Shown one piece after another: positions 1 to 21,261 of a stretch of 64,000 nucleotides of DNA. Position 1 is the stretch's first letter. Each line of letters begins with the position of its first letter. The position numbers were made by a program, and so were the translations under genes. The stretch lies in the NCBI GenBank assembly GCA_945910005.1, contig OX246747.1, forward strand, positions 37,134,097-37,198,096. Reading direction: 5' to 3'. The DNA is from Isoperla grammatica. Its lineage: Eukaryota > Arthropoda > Insecta > Plecoptera > Perlodidae. Under the pieces are notes generated by a model, which had not been told where the DNA came from, did not search any database, and saw only the letters and a program-made list of their open reading frames with translations.

Positions 1-303
1 ATAAGTGCTAACAAGTTGGAAAAAAATCAACTTTCATCCTATCCCTTAAATCTTAGGAAGTTATGTGAACGCCATGATGCTACTGGCTTGGTTCAACTTC
101 GTTAAACCTTAGACCTTAAACACCTCATTACGGTGTGTAAACCGGGCTTAAGTGGTTAGATAATAAAAACAACATTTATTGTAAATCAACATTCCTGATA
201 CTGAGTTCGGTAATGCTTTGAGTAACTTTCTATCTGACATCACTGGAGGGGAATCTGCATCCGGCTACTCTTTGCTGTTGTACCATGTTGCACAGAGTTG
301 GCT
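1..303. other. Unassigned sequence at left edge
   Basis: I see no gene, known repeat or long ORF here. It is AT-rich single-copy-looking sequence that runs into the tandem array. It may be an early intron of LRRC40 if that gene's first exon lies to the left of the window. Confidence 0.4.
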
Positions 304-1224
304 CAGCGGGAACACTAACACTAATACAGCGGTAATACTAACACTAATACAGCGGTAACACTAATACAGCGGGAACACTAATACAGCGGGAACACTAACA
401 CTAATACAGCGGTAACACTAATACAGCGGGAACACTAACACTAATACAGCGGTAACACTAATACAGCGGTAATACTAACACTAATACAGCGGTAACACTA
501 ACACTAATACAGCGGTACACTAACACTAATACAGCGGTAACACTAATACAGCGGGAACACTAACACTAATACAGCGGTAACACTAATACAGCGGTAATAC
601 TAACACTAATACAGCGGTAACACTAACACTAATACAGCGGTAATACTAACACTAATACAGCGGTAACACTAACACTAATACAGCGGTAACACTAACACTA
701 ATACAGCGGTAATACTAACACTAATACAGCGGTAATACTAACACTAATACAGCGGTAATACTAACACTAATACAGCGGTAATACTAACACTAATACAGCG
801 GTAACACTAACACTAATACAGCGGTAATACTAACACTAATACAGCGGTAATACTAACACTAATACAGCGGTAATACTAACACTAATACAGCGGTAACATG
901 CGATACAGCGGTAACACTAATACAGCGGGAACACTAACACTAATACAGCGGTAACACTAATACAGCGGTAATACTAACACTAATACAGCGGTAACACTAA
1001 CACTAATACAGCGGTACACTAACACTAATACAGCGGTAACACTAATACAGCGGGAACACTAACACTAATACAGCGGTAACACTAATACAGCGGTAATACT
1101 AACACTAATACAGCGGTAACACTAACACTAATACAGCGGTAACACTAACACTAATACAGCGGTAACACTAACACTAATACAGCGGTAACACTAATACAGC
1201 GGCAACACTAATACAGCGGTAACA
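304..1224. repeat. Minisatellite with 17/23-bp units and a 499-bp higher-order period
   Basis: The array is built from ACTAATACAGCGGTAAC (17 bp) and a longer variant with an extra ACTAAC step (about 23 bp). Variants such as CGGGAAC, CGGTAAT and a one-base-shorter CGGTACAC mark individual units. The order of variants around 420-625 recurs around 920-1120: the rare CGGTACAC unit is at about 512 and again at about 1011. A shared 'GGTAACATGCGATAC' junction occurs at about 892 and ends the array at about 1218. No coding potential is apparent. Confidence 0.95.
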
Positions 1225-1390
1225 TGCGATACTACCGCAGAAGGTCATCTCCCACCATCGGCAATCTTGAATGAAGGTTTTTCGTATCGATTTTCTTCCC
1301 ATGAAACGTGTTACGAACACTTGTCGCTAAGTACTACGTCTAGAACCTTGAACTTGCGGAAGTGCGTGCGTCTAACCTACTCACACGAAT

Positions 1391-1404
1391 CTTGATCTCG
1401 TAAA
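1391..1404. repeat. Target-site duplication, 3' side of the Jockey-type element
   Basis: The 14-mer CTTGATCTCGTAAA is repeated exactly at 5967-5980, bracketing the retrotransposon. This is the expected mark of target-primed insertion by a non-LTR element. The true length could be off by one or two bases because the 3' end of the element is A/T-rich. Confidence 0.9.
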
Positions 1405-1796
1405 TAAATCAATTTTATTAGGAAATACAAGAAACACAAAGTACAATTGATTTTGTTTACAGAAATTCCTGAGAACAGATATATCTCTTAACTTTCAACT
1501 TAACATTACTTCATGACGTAATTGTGGTGATACAGCAGAATAACTTGGAGTAAAAGAATGAGGGAAAAAATTATTTAAAAAAACCCTCGTTTGAGAGAAT
1601 AGAACTGACAGCTAGTCAATTTTACATTAATAAGCAATGGAAGCGTGGTACACTTGTTATCAATAAGATTAAGATAAGTTGATCATAAGAGGAAACAACA
1701 GCAGACAAAAAATAATAAAATAACAATAATATCTTAGATAGTAATATTAATAGATATTTTGCTAGTATATACACTAACTCTAGCTCTAGGAATGAT

Positions 1797-4511
1797 TTAT
1801 AATAGAATGTGCTTAGTCCGTCTATGTTTGTATCGCTTATAAGGCAGAGTGAATAAGGTATAGTCACCTATTTTACTTATAAGGTTATTCTCGACATGCT
1901 TGGTACACTTGATATAGAACCGTTCAGTTATGTCATATACAAAATCACTTATCGGCCGTAAATTAAAAAAACTATGTAACTTATAAATAGGGGTTCTTTT
2001 GGGGAAATTACCTATCATCCTTAAAATTTTGTTTTGTACTATTTGTATTTTTTTATAGTTCGTAGCACACGTCGAGCTCCATACGGGACACGCATATGTT
2101 AACACAGGTCTAATGAGCATTGTATATAATAACAGTTTATTTTTAGTCTTTAGTTTGCTTGAATTGTTTAACATGGGGTATAATTTAGCCACTATAGAAA
2201 ATGCCTGTTGAATTTTGAGATTTAGGTGATGCGTGAAATTGAGTTTCGAGTCCATATGAAGTCCAAGATACTTTGCGACGTTTGCCCAGGGTATTGTTTG
2301 ATTTTGGATTACAATTTGTGGCTTATTCATTGGTCTTCTTTTTGTGAACAGGATTGCTGTTGTTTTTTGAGCATTGACTTTGATTTTCCATTTGTGGAAG
2401 TGCTGTTTGAGTTTGTTGAAAGCAGCTTCTAGTCTTCGTGCGATGGCGCCTGGGCGAAATGATGAAGTTATGAGTGCTGTATCGTCTGCGAATACACTAA
2501 GTATAATATTTTTTATGCGTGGTATGTCGTTGATGTAAAGGGAAAATAGGACTGGTCCCAATAACGAGCCCTGTGGTACTCCAGCTGTAGTGCTTCGGAT
2601 GCTTGACTTGGCATGGTTAATATTAACGTAAAAAGTTCTTTCCTTAAGATATGATTGAATGATAGCGATTAGATATTTAGGAAATTTTAGGGAAATTAGT
2701 TTATATATAAGGCCTTGGTGCCATACAGTATCAAAGGCTTTCTCGATGTCTAGTAGAATCATGCCTGTGTGTTTCTTTAAATTAAAATTGTCTGTGACGT
2801 GTTCAGCAAGTCTCGCAAGCTGTGCCGTTGTAGAATGGCCTGCTCGGAATCCAAACTGTTCGGGAATTAATATGTTATTTTGGGAAATGTGCTGGTTTAA
2901 TCTTGTAAGTATCACTTTCTCCACTACCTTACTGAGCGAAGTCAATAAACTAATGGGACGGTAATTTTGAACATTAGAAGTATTTTTCCCAGGCTTAGGG
3001 AAGGAAATAAGTTTTGCCCTCTTCCAGGGAGTAGGAAAGTGAGAGAGTAATAATACGTGATTAATAAGAATTGTTATTGCGATTATGCACTGCTTCGGTA
3101 GATGTTTTAACACGTAGTTAGTTATTTTGTCTTCTCCGGGCGCTTTTCTGTTCCGGCGATTTCTAATGATGTTCAATACTTCTCGTGGGGAGGCGAGTGG
3201 GCAGCTAATGTTGGCTGAAATATCATCGTTGAATTCTCGGACTACTTTTTGAACCTTCTTTTCGTGAGATCGGTTACTCATGTTTTCATTTTGCATATGT
3301 ACGCTTTCGAAGTGATCAGCTAGTGCATTAGCTTTGTCTTCGTGTTTGTAGACGGTGCCGTGGGGTGTATCCAGTGGTGGTATTGCTTCAGGTTTTCTTG
3401 TCATCATTTTTGTTGTTTTCCAGAGCAAACAGTTGTCCGTGGGTTGTAGCGTTTTTAGGAACGAATTCCATTGGGTGTTTCTCCACTGATAGATATCATT
3501 TTTAATGTGCTGATGTAGTTGGTTTAGTTTTTGTTTTGTATGGGGGTCTCTGTGTTGCTGCCATAAGCGTCGCCATTTATTTCTCACTTTTATCTTCGCG
3601 CGTATTATGTTTGGCAACTCACTGAATTTTGTCGTCATCGGTACTTTTGGTATTGCCATGTCCATAGCGTTTTTTATTGAATCACTTAAAAGATTAGCAA
3701 ACCTGTCAATCTCGTTCCCATTTTTTAACTTTGGGTTTATAGGTATGTCTTTAATAATTTCCTCGCGAAACAATTTCCAGTTTGCCTGGTTATAGCGATA
3801 CGATAGACGGGCGGGCTGGGGGACAGTCGTATTGTTGATAGTAAATAGCACTGGGTTATGATCCGAAGGCAGTAGTGGCACTGTGTGTAGTGGAGAAGTG
3901 TTTATGTTTTTCAATATTGCTAAGTCAAGGACGCTAGGCCTTGCTTGCGCCCTAGTAGGATAGTAGGTGGGCTCAGGCGGAGATGCGATTGCGTAATTAT
4001 TTGTAAAGGAATGTTCAAGCAGTGTTATTCCACTTCTATTATTTACTGGACAATTCCATGCAATGTGTTTAGCGTTTAGGTCACCCATGATGATAACTTT
4101 ATTGTTCAGCCGTAGTAGGCTCGTTAAATCACGCGTATCAAGTTGACCTTTGGGGGGGTTGTAGACTGAAACCACCGTAACTGGGTGTCGTGGATGATCT
4201 ATTGTGATTGCGACTGCCTCTAGCTTAGTCATAGCTGGGATAATTTGTTCGTAATGTGTAATTTTATTACTGACCGCCAAGGCCACACCACCACCGGCAC
4301 TTGGACGGTCTCTTCTATATACTGTATACCCTAGTAGTTTTAATGTATGACGTGGTGTTAGTTTTGTTTCCGATAGGCCTATAATATCGATGTTATGTTG
4401 TACCATGACATCCATGAGTTCGATTTGTTTGTCTTTAGCGGCTACTGAATTACAGTTCCAGTAAATGAAGTTTAGTTCTTTTGGGACCGCCATCTCAAGG
4501 AAATAGATCAA
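1797..4511 (-). CDS. Jockey-type ORF2: endonuclease and reverse transcriptase
   Basis: The 904-residue polyprotein carries out target-primed reverse transcription: it nicks the chromosome and copies the element RNA. The N-terminal part (about residues 12-225) is an APE-type endonuclease with N (IYWNCNS), E (GLSETKL), D/N (MGDLNAKH) and the terminal SDHNP at about residue 217. The reverse transcriptase follows (about 490-745): YRPISLL, LLDIEKAFDTVW near 589, GVPQGSLLGP near 645, and the catalytic FADD near 674. A C-terminal region of about 150 residues follows, with no RNase H domain recognised. The start codon overlaps the end of ORF1 by 17 bp, which suggests translation by reinitiation or a -1/+1 type coupling. 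No internal stop or frameshift is seen; the length is normal for Jockey ORF2 (about 900 residues). Confidence 0.95.
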   Translation of the reverse strand: MIYFLEMAVPKELNFIYWNCNSVAAKDKQIELMDVMVQHNIDIIGLSETKLTPRHTLKLLGYTVYRRDRPSAGGGVALAVSNKITHYEQIIPAMTKLEAVAITIDHPRHPVTVVSVYNPPKGQLDTRDLTSLLRLNNKVIIMGDLNAKHIAWNCPVNNRSGITLLEHSFTNNYAIASPPEPTYYPTRAQARPSVLDLAILKNINTSPLHTVPLLPSDHNPVLFTINNTTVPQPARLSYRYNQANWKLFREEIIKDIPINPKLKNGNEIDRFANLLSDSIKNAMDMAIPKVPMTTKFSELPNIIRAKIKVRNKWRRLWQQHRDPHTKQKLNQLHQHIKNDIYQWRNTQWNSFLKTLQPTDNCLLWKTTKMMTRKPEAIPPLDTPHGTVYKHEDKANALADHFESVHMQNENMSNRSHEKKVQKVVREFNDDISANISCPLASPREVLNIIRNRRNRKAPGEDKITNYVLKHLPKQCIIAITILINHVLLLSHFPTPWKRAKLISFPKPGKNTSNVQNYRPISLLTSLSKVVEKVILTRLNQHISQNNILIPEQFGFRAGHSTTAQLARLAEHVTDNFNLKKHTGMILLDIEKAFDTVWHQGLIYKLISLKFPKYLIAIIQSYLKERTFYVNINHAKSSIRSTTAGVPQGSLLGPVLFSLYINDIPRIKNIILSVFADDTALITSSFRPGAIARRLEAAFNKLKQHFHKWKIKVNAQKTTAILFTKRRPMNKPQIVIQNQTIPWANVAKYLGLHMDSKLNFTHHLNLKIQQAFSIVAKLYPMLNNSSKLKTKNKLLLYTMLIRPVLTYACPVWSSTCATNYKKIQIVQNKILRMIGNFPKRTPIYKLHSFFNLRPISDFVYDITERFYIKCTKHVENNLISKIGDYTLFTLPYKRYKHRRTKHILL

Positions 4512-5784
4512 TAATTCCCTCTAAAAGTATTGCTACTTTAGAAATACTATCCGATGCCTTACTCATTTTGAGTATGGTTGTACTTAGTACAGTTTTTATG
4601 TTTTTAAAGTTTAAGTCGGAAAATATTGACTTAATTTCTTGTAGTATACTGATAAAACTAACCGTTTCTGGCTGCTCTACATTTTGAGATGTCGTTGACC
4701 TGGGCCACTCTGGTTGTTGTTGGTTCGACGATGACGGCGGGTCGCTCGAGAGGGTTGGGAAGTCCTTATCTTTGAACGTCGGTGTGTTGACATTTGAGCG
4801 ATGATCACGTTCTCTTTGTTGACTTTGTTGAGGACGAGTTTTCAAGTTGAGTTGTCTAGCGTATACTTCGCACTGTCTATAACTTGCAGGATGAGGGCCC
4901 TGGCAGTTACTACACGTTGGATTTACTTCTGAGGTTTTTTCACAGTCTTTGGTTAAATGAGATCCTGCGCATTTTACGCACTTCGGAAGTTTTTTGCAAT
5001 TTTTAGCAATATGCCCGAATGACTGGCAGTTGTAACATTGTGTTACCCCTGACATGTTTTTAAATTTTTCCCACTTGACTACGCAGTAACATATTTTTGT
5101 TTGTTGGTACACGTCCCTAAGAATCGTCCCTTTCTCGAAGGTCACAATATACATGGGGTAAAGATGGACAGGGTTTGAGTTCTCATTCTGTTTTTTATAC
5201 ATTTGAGTAACTTTTATAGGTTTAAGACCTAGTCTTTTGATATCATTGAATATTTCTTCGGTAGTAAGATTGGGAGGCATATTTTTTAAGACCAGTCTTA
5301 GTTCCCGATCTTGTGATGGTGTGTAGGTATGATATTGTAGCTTGTTTTGATTAAGCGTTGATAGTATTTTATCATAATCTTCTTTGGTATTGGCTTTGAT
5401 GATGACTCTGTCCCCTTTATATTTTAAGTCAAAGTCTTCTTGCAGTTGAGTTCTGAGAGAACTAAACGCCTTTGTGTGGTGTTCGACAAAATGATATAAA
5501 ACAATTGGAGGTATTTTCTCTTGTTTACCTTGATGGTGAATTGAGTCATTGACGCTCTTATCATCCTCTTCGTCATCCCCGTCTGACTCGGAGAGGGCGT
5601 GAAAACGGTTTTTTGTTGGTATGTTCGACTCTAGTTCCATACCTTCTTCGGTGATAGTAGTAATCTTCTTCCTCTTTTTTGTGTTGCTTCCTTCAGGGGT
5701 GACAGCATCGTCGGAAGGTTTTTTAATTTTACTTGATGAAGCCCTTGTGTATTGTTCTGTGTTTATACCTTTGAAAGACATCAT
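4495..5784 (-). CDS. Jockey-type ORF1: gag-like nucleic-acid-binding protein
   Basis: The protein has 429 residues and coats the element RNA in ribonucleoprotein particles. The first ~100 residues are polar and low in complexity, with a nuclear-type basic run (KKRKK). A folded region (about 110-245) resembles the RRM-like/PRE domain of Jockey gag proteins. Three CCHC zinc knuckles follow between about residues 248 and 305: CYNCQSFGHIAKNC, CVKCAGSHLTKDC and CSNCQGPHPASYRQC. The tail is rich in Q and S and ends with a short helical segment. It begins at the first ATG after a ~180-bp leader and overlaps ORF2. No disruption is visible. The family call is confident; the particle role is known for the family, not shown here. 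Confidence 0.93.
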   Translation of the reverse strand: MMSFKGINTEQYTRASSSKIKKPSDDAVTPEGSNTKKRKKITTITEEGMELESNIPTKNRFHALSESDGDDEEDDKSVNDSIHHQGKQEKIPPIVLYHFVEHHTKAFSSLRTQLQEDFDLKYKGDRVIIKANTKEDYDKILSTLNQNKLQYHTYTPSQDRELRLVLKNMPPNLTTEEIFNDIKRLGLKPIKVTQMYKKQNENSNPVHLYPMYIVTFEKGTILRDVYQQTKICYCVVKWEKFKNMSGVTQCYNCQSFGHIAKNCKKLPKCVKCAGSHLTKDCEKTSEVNPTCSNCQGPHPASYRQCEVYARQLNLKTRPQQSQQRERDHRSNVNTPTFKDKDFPTLSSDPPSSSNQQQPEWPRSTTSQNVEQPETVSFISILQEIKSIFSDLNFKNIKTVLSTTILKMSKASDSISKVAILLEGIIDLFP

Positions 5785-5966
5785 TGATTAAAAACCAACA
5801 GAAAGCAGATAGTCCAAGAAGCAATCATTTGAATGTTCCTTAGGATGCACACACGATATGAGGTTACTATTCACTACAATACAATAACACTGATATCGCT
5901 CACTAATGACGCGCACAGAGTGAAGCAGAATACGTCTACTCCGTACAACGGTTTACTTGCGAGTGA

Positions 5967-5980
5967 CTTGATCTCGTAAA
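5967..5980. repeat. Target-site duplication, 5' side of the Jockey-type element
   Basis: CTTGATCTCGTAAA is identical to 1391-1404. Together the two copies fix the ends of the retrotransposon. Confidence 0.9.
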
Positions 5981-6130
5981 ACAGCTGTGACTATAGCGCA
6001 ATCATGGCTAAGAACAACAACCAATCAGAAGCCACGATATCGTTCTGTGACAAACTGACAACCAATCCAATGCAATCTCGAATTGGTCTCGGTTATTTGA
6101 AAAAGCTCCGGAGGGCAATGTCAAAGGTCC

Positions 6131-6436
6131 TAGTTGTTATCTTTAAAACATAGTTAATTAAAAAGGAAGCATAGTATAGTTGAGAAACTGTAAGAATGAC
6201 GGCCCCCTCCTTATCCCCACCACTACTACCCGTCCCCCCTCAACTCCATGAAACAACAAACTGAACAACTGAAACAAACTGATTTTCAGTTACGCATTTC
6301 ATTTTGTTAGGTTATCACGGAGTTGAGGGGGGTCGGGTAGCTGTGGAGGGGATATGGAGGGGGCCGTCATTCTTACAGTTTCTCAACTACAGTTGTTATC
6401 CTTAAAACACAGTTAATTAAAAAGGAAACATAGTAG
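6131..6436. repeat. 46-bp direct repeats flanking a palindromic MITE
   Basis: A segment beginning with AGTTGTTATC and ending in GGAARCATAGTA occurs at 6131-6176 and again at 6391-6436, with four mismatches. Between them lies the inverted-repeat element at 6179-6388. The duplication is far longer than a normal transposon target duplication, so it probably came from local duplication or repair. Confidence 0.75.
6179..6388. mobile_element. Palindromic MITE
   Basis: The ends are inverted repeats: AGTTGAGAAACTGTAAGAA on the left and its complement on the right. Pairing continues through the GGCCCCCTCC/GGAGGGGGCC and GTTGAGGGG blocks into the interior. It has no ORF. The family is unknown. Confidence 0.8.
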
Positions 6437-6468
6437 AACAGGTAAAACGTCATTTAATACCTAAAATA

Positions 6469-6581
6469 CACTGTTTCTTTCTAGTCAGATAAAAACAATT
6501 AAAAACCGCATTAATTAAAATCCGGGTGGGGGCTCGAAATATTGCGGTTTTTAATTGTTTTTATCTGACAAGGAACAGTGT
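6469..6581. mobile_element. Short foldback MITE (113 bp)
   Basis: The left arm (ACACTGTTTC ... AAAAACCGCA) is complementary to the right arm (TGCGGTTTTT ... GAACAGTGT), leaving a loop of about 35 bp. It is non-coding. Confidence 0.75.
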
Positions 6582-7234
6582 ATAGTCCAATTACTAGGTC
6601 TTAAATATCCTTAAAACACGTCTTTATAAAGCGACTTCTGGGATTTAATAGATTTGCATACATGTAATGACTAAGGTATCGTTGTGTAACCTTCATGCCT
6701 ACCCTCACTGCTCACTTCGTCAGTATACTAGGCCCAACGAAAGTATTCGCACACCGATCTCAGGTCATTGTCTATGGCCCCTTTCAACCGCGCCTATTGA
6801 AAGAAAATCAACAGATACCTGGCGTTCTTTCACACATTCGTAAATGCACGGTTCGGTTTAGTCGAGTGCACAGGCGGTTTGGTCACACCCACCGTTACAG
6901 GTAACCAACGGAAGGTTATAAATTATCCCCAATTGACCTGAGGAATTAGTGAAGTAGAAAAATAAGTTGTCACCTTGGACTCGGCTGTGTCGTAAGCATC
7001 AGAATATATTCGTTGGGACAACCCGTTTTGTAATGTGTTGTGTTGTACCTTTGAGTATTGCTGGGGGTAGAGGCTCAACGCCACTTATAACCGAAGGTAG
7101 TACTTGTTCTCAACCAATCAATCATTAGCGTTGGGACTCTACCCAACGTATGTGACTCTACCCAACGTATGTGACTCTACCCAACGTATGTGACTCCATA
7201 CTCAAAGGTTCTCATGCCCCGCCCTCTTGTACAG
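6582..7234. other. Sequence upstream of the first visible LRRC40 exon
   Basis: No exon matching the LRRC40 N-terminus was found. 6690-6960 resembles, with much divergence, stretches at 8280-8480 and 17210-17400 ('TCACRCC', 'AAATTATCCC' and 'TGACCT' blocks), so it is probably an old interspersed repeat. A 21-bp unit containing ACCCAACGTATGTGACTCT is repeated about three times at 7138-7194, just before the acceptor site. Confidence 0.45.
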
Positions 7235-18807
<11,573 letters not shown>

Positions 18808-18810
<3 letters not shown>

Positions 18811-18895
18811 GAGACCGGGGCTCGAACCCGCATCCGCCCGGGGCTCGAGCCCGGTACACTTCCGGGCATCCATTGCGCTAGTTCTGCACCACATA
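18808..18895 (-). mobile_element. tRNA-like SINE fragment next to the LRRC40 stop codon
   Basis: On the minus strand a TAGCGCAATGG A-box-like segment is followed about 50 bp later by GGGTTCGAGCCCC, a good B box. A second TCGAGCCC lies between. The 3' end meets the LRRC40 TGA. Nothing shows that a functional tRNA folds, and the spacing and extra CGGGCTCGAGCCCCGG stem argue for a repeat, not a tRNA gene. Confidence 0.6.
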
Positions 18896-19206
18896 CCGAG
18901 TCAATGCCCGCAAATCCCCTGGCGGGGTCTCGTCGAATTCTAGAATCTCCGTTACTTACTGAAGAGTGCCCGACACAATAGCAAAAATAGCCGTGTTTTG
19001 TTTCGGACAAACATTGAATATGCGCCAATCAAAGAAAGATATAGGTACAACAATGGAGTAGTTGTCTAGCAACATATTGTTTGTCCGCCTGTGATGTCAC
19101 AACCACCTCAATTGAGTCTTGTGCTATTACCTCGAAAACCGGGATTGAAGATCTTAATTGATCGCATCTTAAAAATACATTCAATACCAACATTTTGGTT
19201 TGATGC

Positions 19207-19578
19207 AATAGGGAGTATTCACGTGACGTCACATCGGCCATATTGGATGCCACATATAGTACTATTCCAAGTTTCATTTAGCTGTCAAAATAAAACGAAT
19301 AATATTGTTTACGGGGAAATATGACAACTTTGAACACATATATCCACCGATAAAGTGTACGAAAATAATTATCGTATGCTTTTGTAAACGATTAAAAGAG
19401 TAATCGTGAAAAAAGAGTTTGTTTATGTTGATTTTAAGTAATGATAGCAAATCAAAGTTAGAAAACAGTTGAATTTGCATCAAACGCCAGCTGAAACATA
19501 GTAACAATGAACTACCAAACACGTGACATTGTGGCCTCCAATGTGGCCACCATGCGCAATACGTGAACACACCCTATT
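19207..19578. mobile_element. TIR MITE (AATAGGGAGTATTCACGTGA family)
   Basis: Left AATAGGGAGTATTCACGTGA pairs with right ACGTGAACACACCCTATT, and GGCCATATTGG pairs with the CCAATGTGGCC block. A relative lies at 31522-32096. The element contains the first AATAAA (19289-19294) downstream of the LRRC40 stop. Confidence 0.8.
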
Positions 19579-19802
19579 GGCTATAGATATTATCAACACA
19601 TTCTCACGAAAGAACTATAAAAACGTTTTACATTTGAATCATTATCCGAATTCCATAAAGTCATAGAACCGAAACTGTGTTAATTTTTCAGGATTAAATA
19701 GTATGCTATTTTCATCAGCATCCACTGCCTTCCTCAGTAGCCTTGCATTTTAGGAGAGGTTGTGGTTGTTTATGTTGGCAACGATAACTATCGAGACGAT
19801 AA

Positions 19803-19949
19803 GGTTGGAATTCATAGTCGGCCCCTACACCTAGGGGCACCCATTGTTGCTATGGATTTGTTTTGTTTATGGGAAATAACATGGAAATAACTGTTACCTT
19901 GGTAACAATGGGCGCCCCTAGGTGTAGGGGCCGACTATGAATTCCAACC
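19803..19949. mobile_element. Palindromic MITE, copy 1
   Basis: GGTTGGAATTCATAGTCGGC and the adjoining CCCTACACCTAGGGGC form a near-perfect stem with the right half. The loop contains GGATTTGTTTTGTTTATGGG. It is almost identical to 20118-20257. Confidence 0.9.
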
Positions 19950-20117
19950 TAAGTGTGATAACAAGCCACAATCATGATATCCATAGCTTGGGACGAAGGA
20001 ATCGCGGTTCACTCGATCGACAGCAAAACAACTGATTTAAGACTGTGTCACCAAGATTTATTGACTCGTATATTAATAAAGAGTATGGTTGTTTCCTTTG
20101 ATTTCCTACTTGTTTGT

Positions 20118-20257
20118 ATTCATAGTCGGCCCCTACACCTAGGGGCACCCATTGTTGCTATGGATTTGTTTTGTTTATGGGAAATAACATGCAAACAATT
20201 GTTACATTGGTAACAATGGGCGCCCCTAGGTGTAGGGGCCGACTATGAATTCCAACC
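20118..20257. mobile_element. Palindromic MITE, copy 2
   Basis: Same family and orientation as 19803-19949, with a few differences in the loop. The left end starts at ATTCATAGTC, so a few terminal bases are missing compared with the right end. Confidence 0.88.
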
Positions 20258-21261
20258 AACTTAACTCACATTTGTCATCAATTCAATATATGTCAATTAG
20301 CTTTGTATTATGTATATACATTTCGAGAAGCTATTTCTAAAAGCTTAATATAATAATACAGCTTAAAGCTTGTTTTATATAAAGCTGAAAGTTTATGTAT
20401 ATATACCTCACCTAAAACATTCCATGAACATTGTATAATTAAATACAATATCTCCCTTGTGTAATATGTAAATAGTCGAATACTATGTAGTTATATCAAA
20501 ACTATCCCCCAGAGTATTTTCCTCCAAGTTTAGTATTCTCATTCACCAATATCTCTGAGTAATACTCTTCCCGTATGACCCCTATGTCTTCCCGTATTAC
20601 CCCTATGTCTTCCCGTATTACCCCTATGTCTTCCCGTGCCTACTTGGGGCTGGGGAAATAATAACTAATTGACAAGGGTATAATGACACAGCAGGGCTCA
20701 TCAGCTTATATACATTTAACAACAACTATTTCCAAATACTGTCAATAATCAACTTACAAAATATGCATTGTTTGACGCATTGTTCTAAAAGCGTCTTGTG
20801 TTTAAATCTCCAACTTGTACACAATCAAATATGCTCTAGGCACACTTGAAAACGCTTGCTTTTTGCATAGCAAAAATCCATAATTTTATTCTAAGCGCTA
20901 ATTCCTTTTCTCAGTTATAAATAAATCTTATTTTGAGTATGTTTAACGATGCATACATTATTAATACGAAATGTATCGACGATACAAATTTGAATTTGAT
21001 TGATGATTTGGATCGTAAATACATGTACGCGAAAGTACCTTTTATTATGTATACAATATACATTTATTTGAGTATTTTATGTCTACGTAAAATACAAATG
21101 TTTGAGTATTTGGGTGAACATTTTGATTGTGCTTATTTTAGAAATGTAAAAACAATGACTGCCACCCTTAAACAGCTCTTCAGCCCCCCCCCCCCCCCCC
21201 CTTCCCTTAGGATACATCCAATTGGTATAATAGTCCAGGGTGACTCTGCCTGTCAACACGA
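20258..21261. other. Intergenic sequence downstream of LRRC40
   Basis: AT-rich. 20567-20637 holds three copies of a 21-bp unit (TCTTCCCGTATTACCCCTATG). A C-run lies at 21185-21200. The open frame from 20933 is only opened by the following minisatellite and has no recognisable domain. Confidence 0.5.

Larger units (their letters stand above)
1405..5966 (-). mobile_element. Full-length Jockey-clade non-LTR retrotransposon
   Basis: A 4.56-kb element is read on the minus strand. It has a short 5' leader (5966-5785), ORF1 (5784-4495), ORF2 (4511-1797) and a 390-bp 3' tail ending in AATAAA/TTTA-type sequence. It is bounded by the 14-bp repeat CTTGATCTCGTAAA at both ends. The two ORFs overlap by 17 bp in different frames, as is usual for Jockey-like elements. 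Both are open over their full length and keep all the motifs I checked. Intact ORFs plus an exact target duplication suggest a young insertion that may still be competent. It lies upstream of and antisense to LRRC40, probably in an early intron. The Jockey assignment rests on the ORF1 zinc-knuckle layout and on APE endonuclease plus RT without an RNase H domain; a related I/Jockey-group clade is possible. Confidence 0.93.

Noticed and set aside
304..1224. CRISPR-like array
   Set aside because: Units are directly adjacent with no unique spacers, and the genome is eukaryotic.
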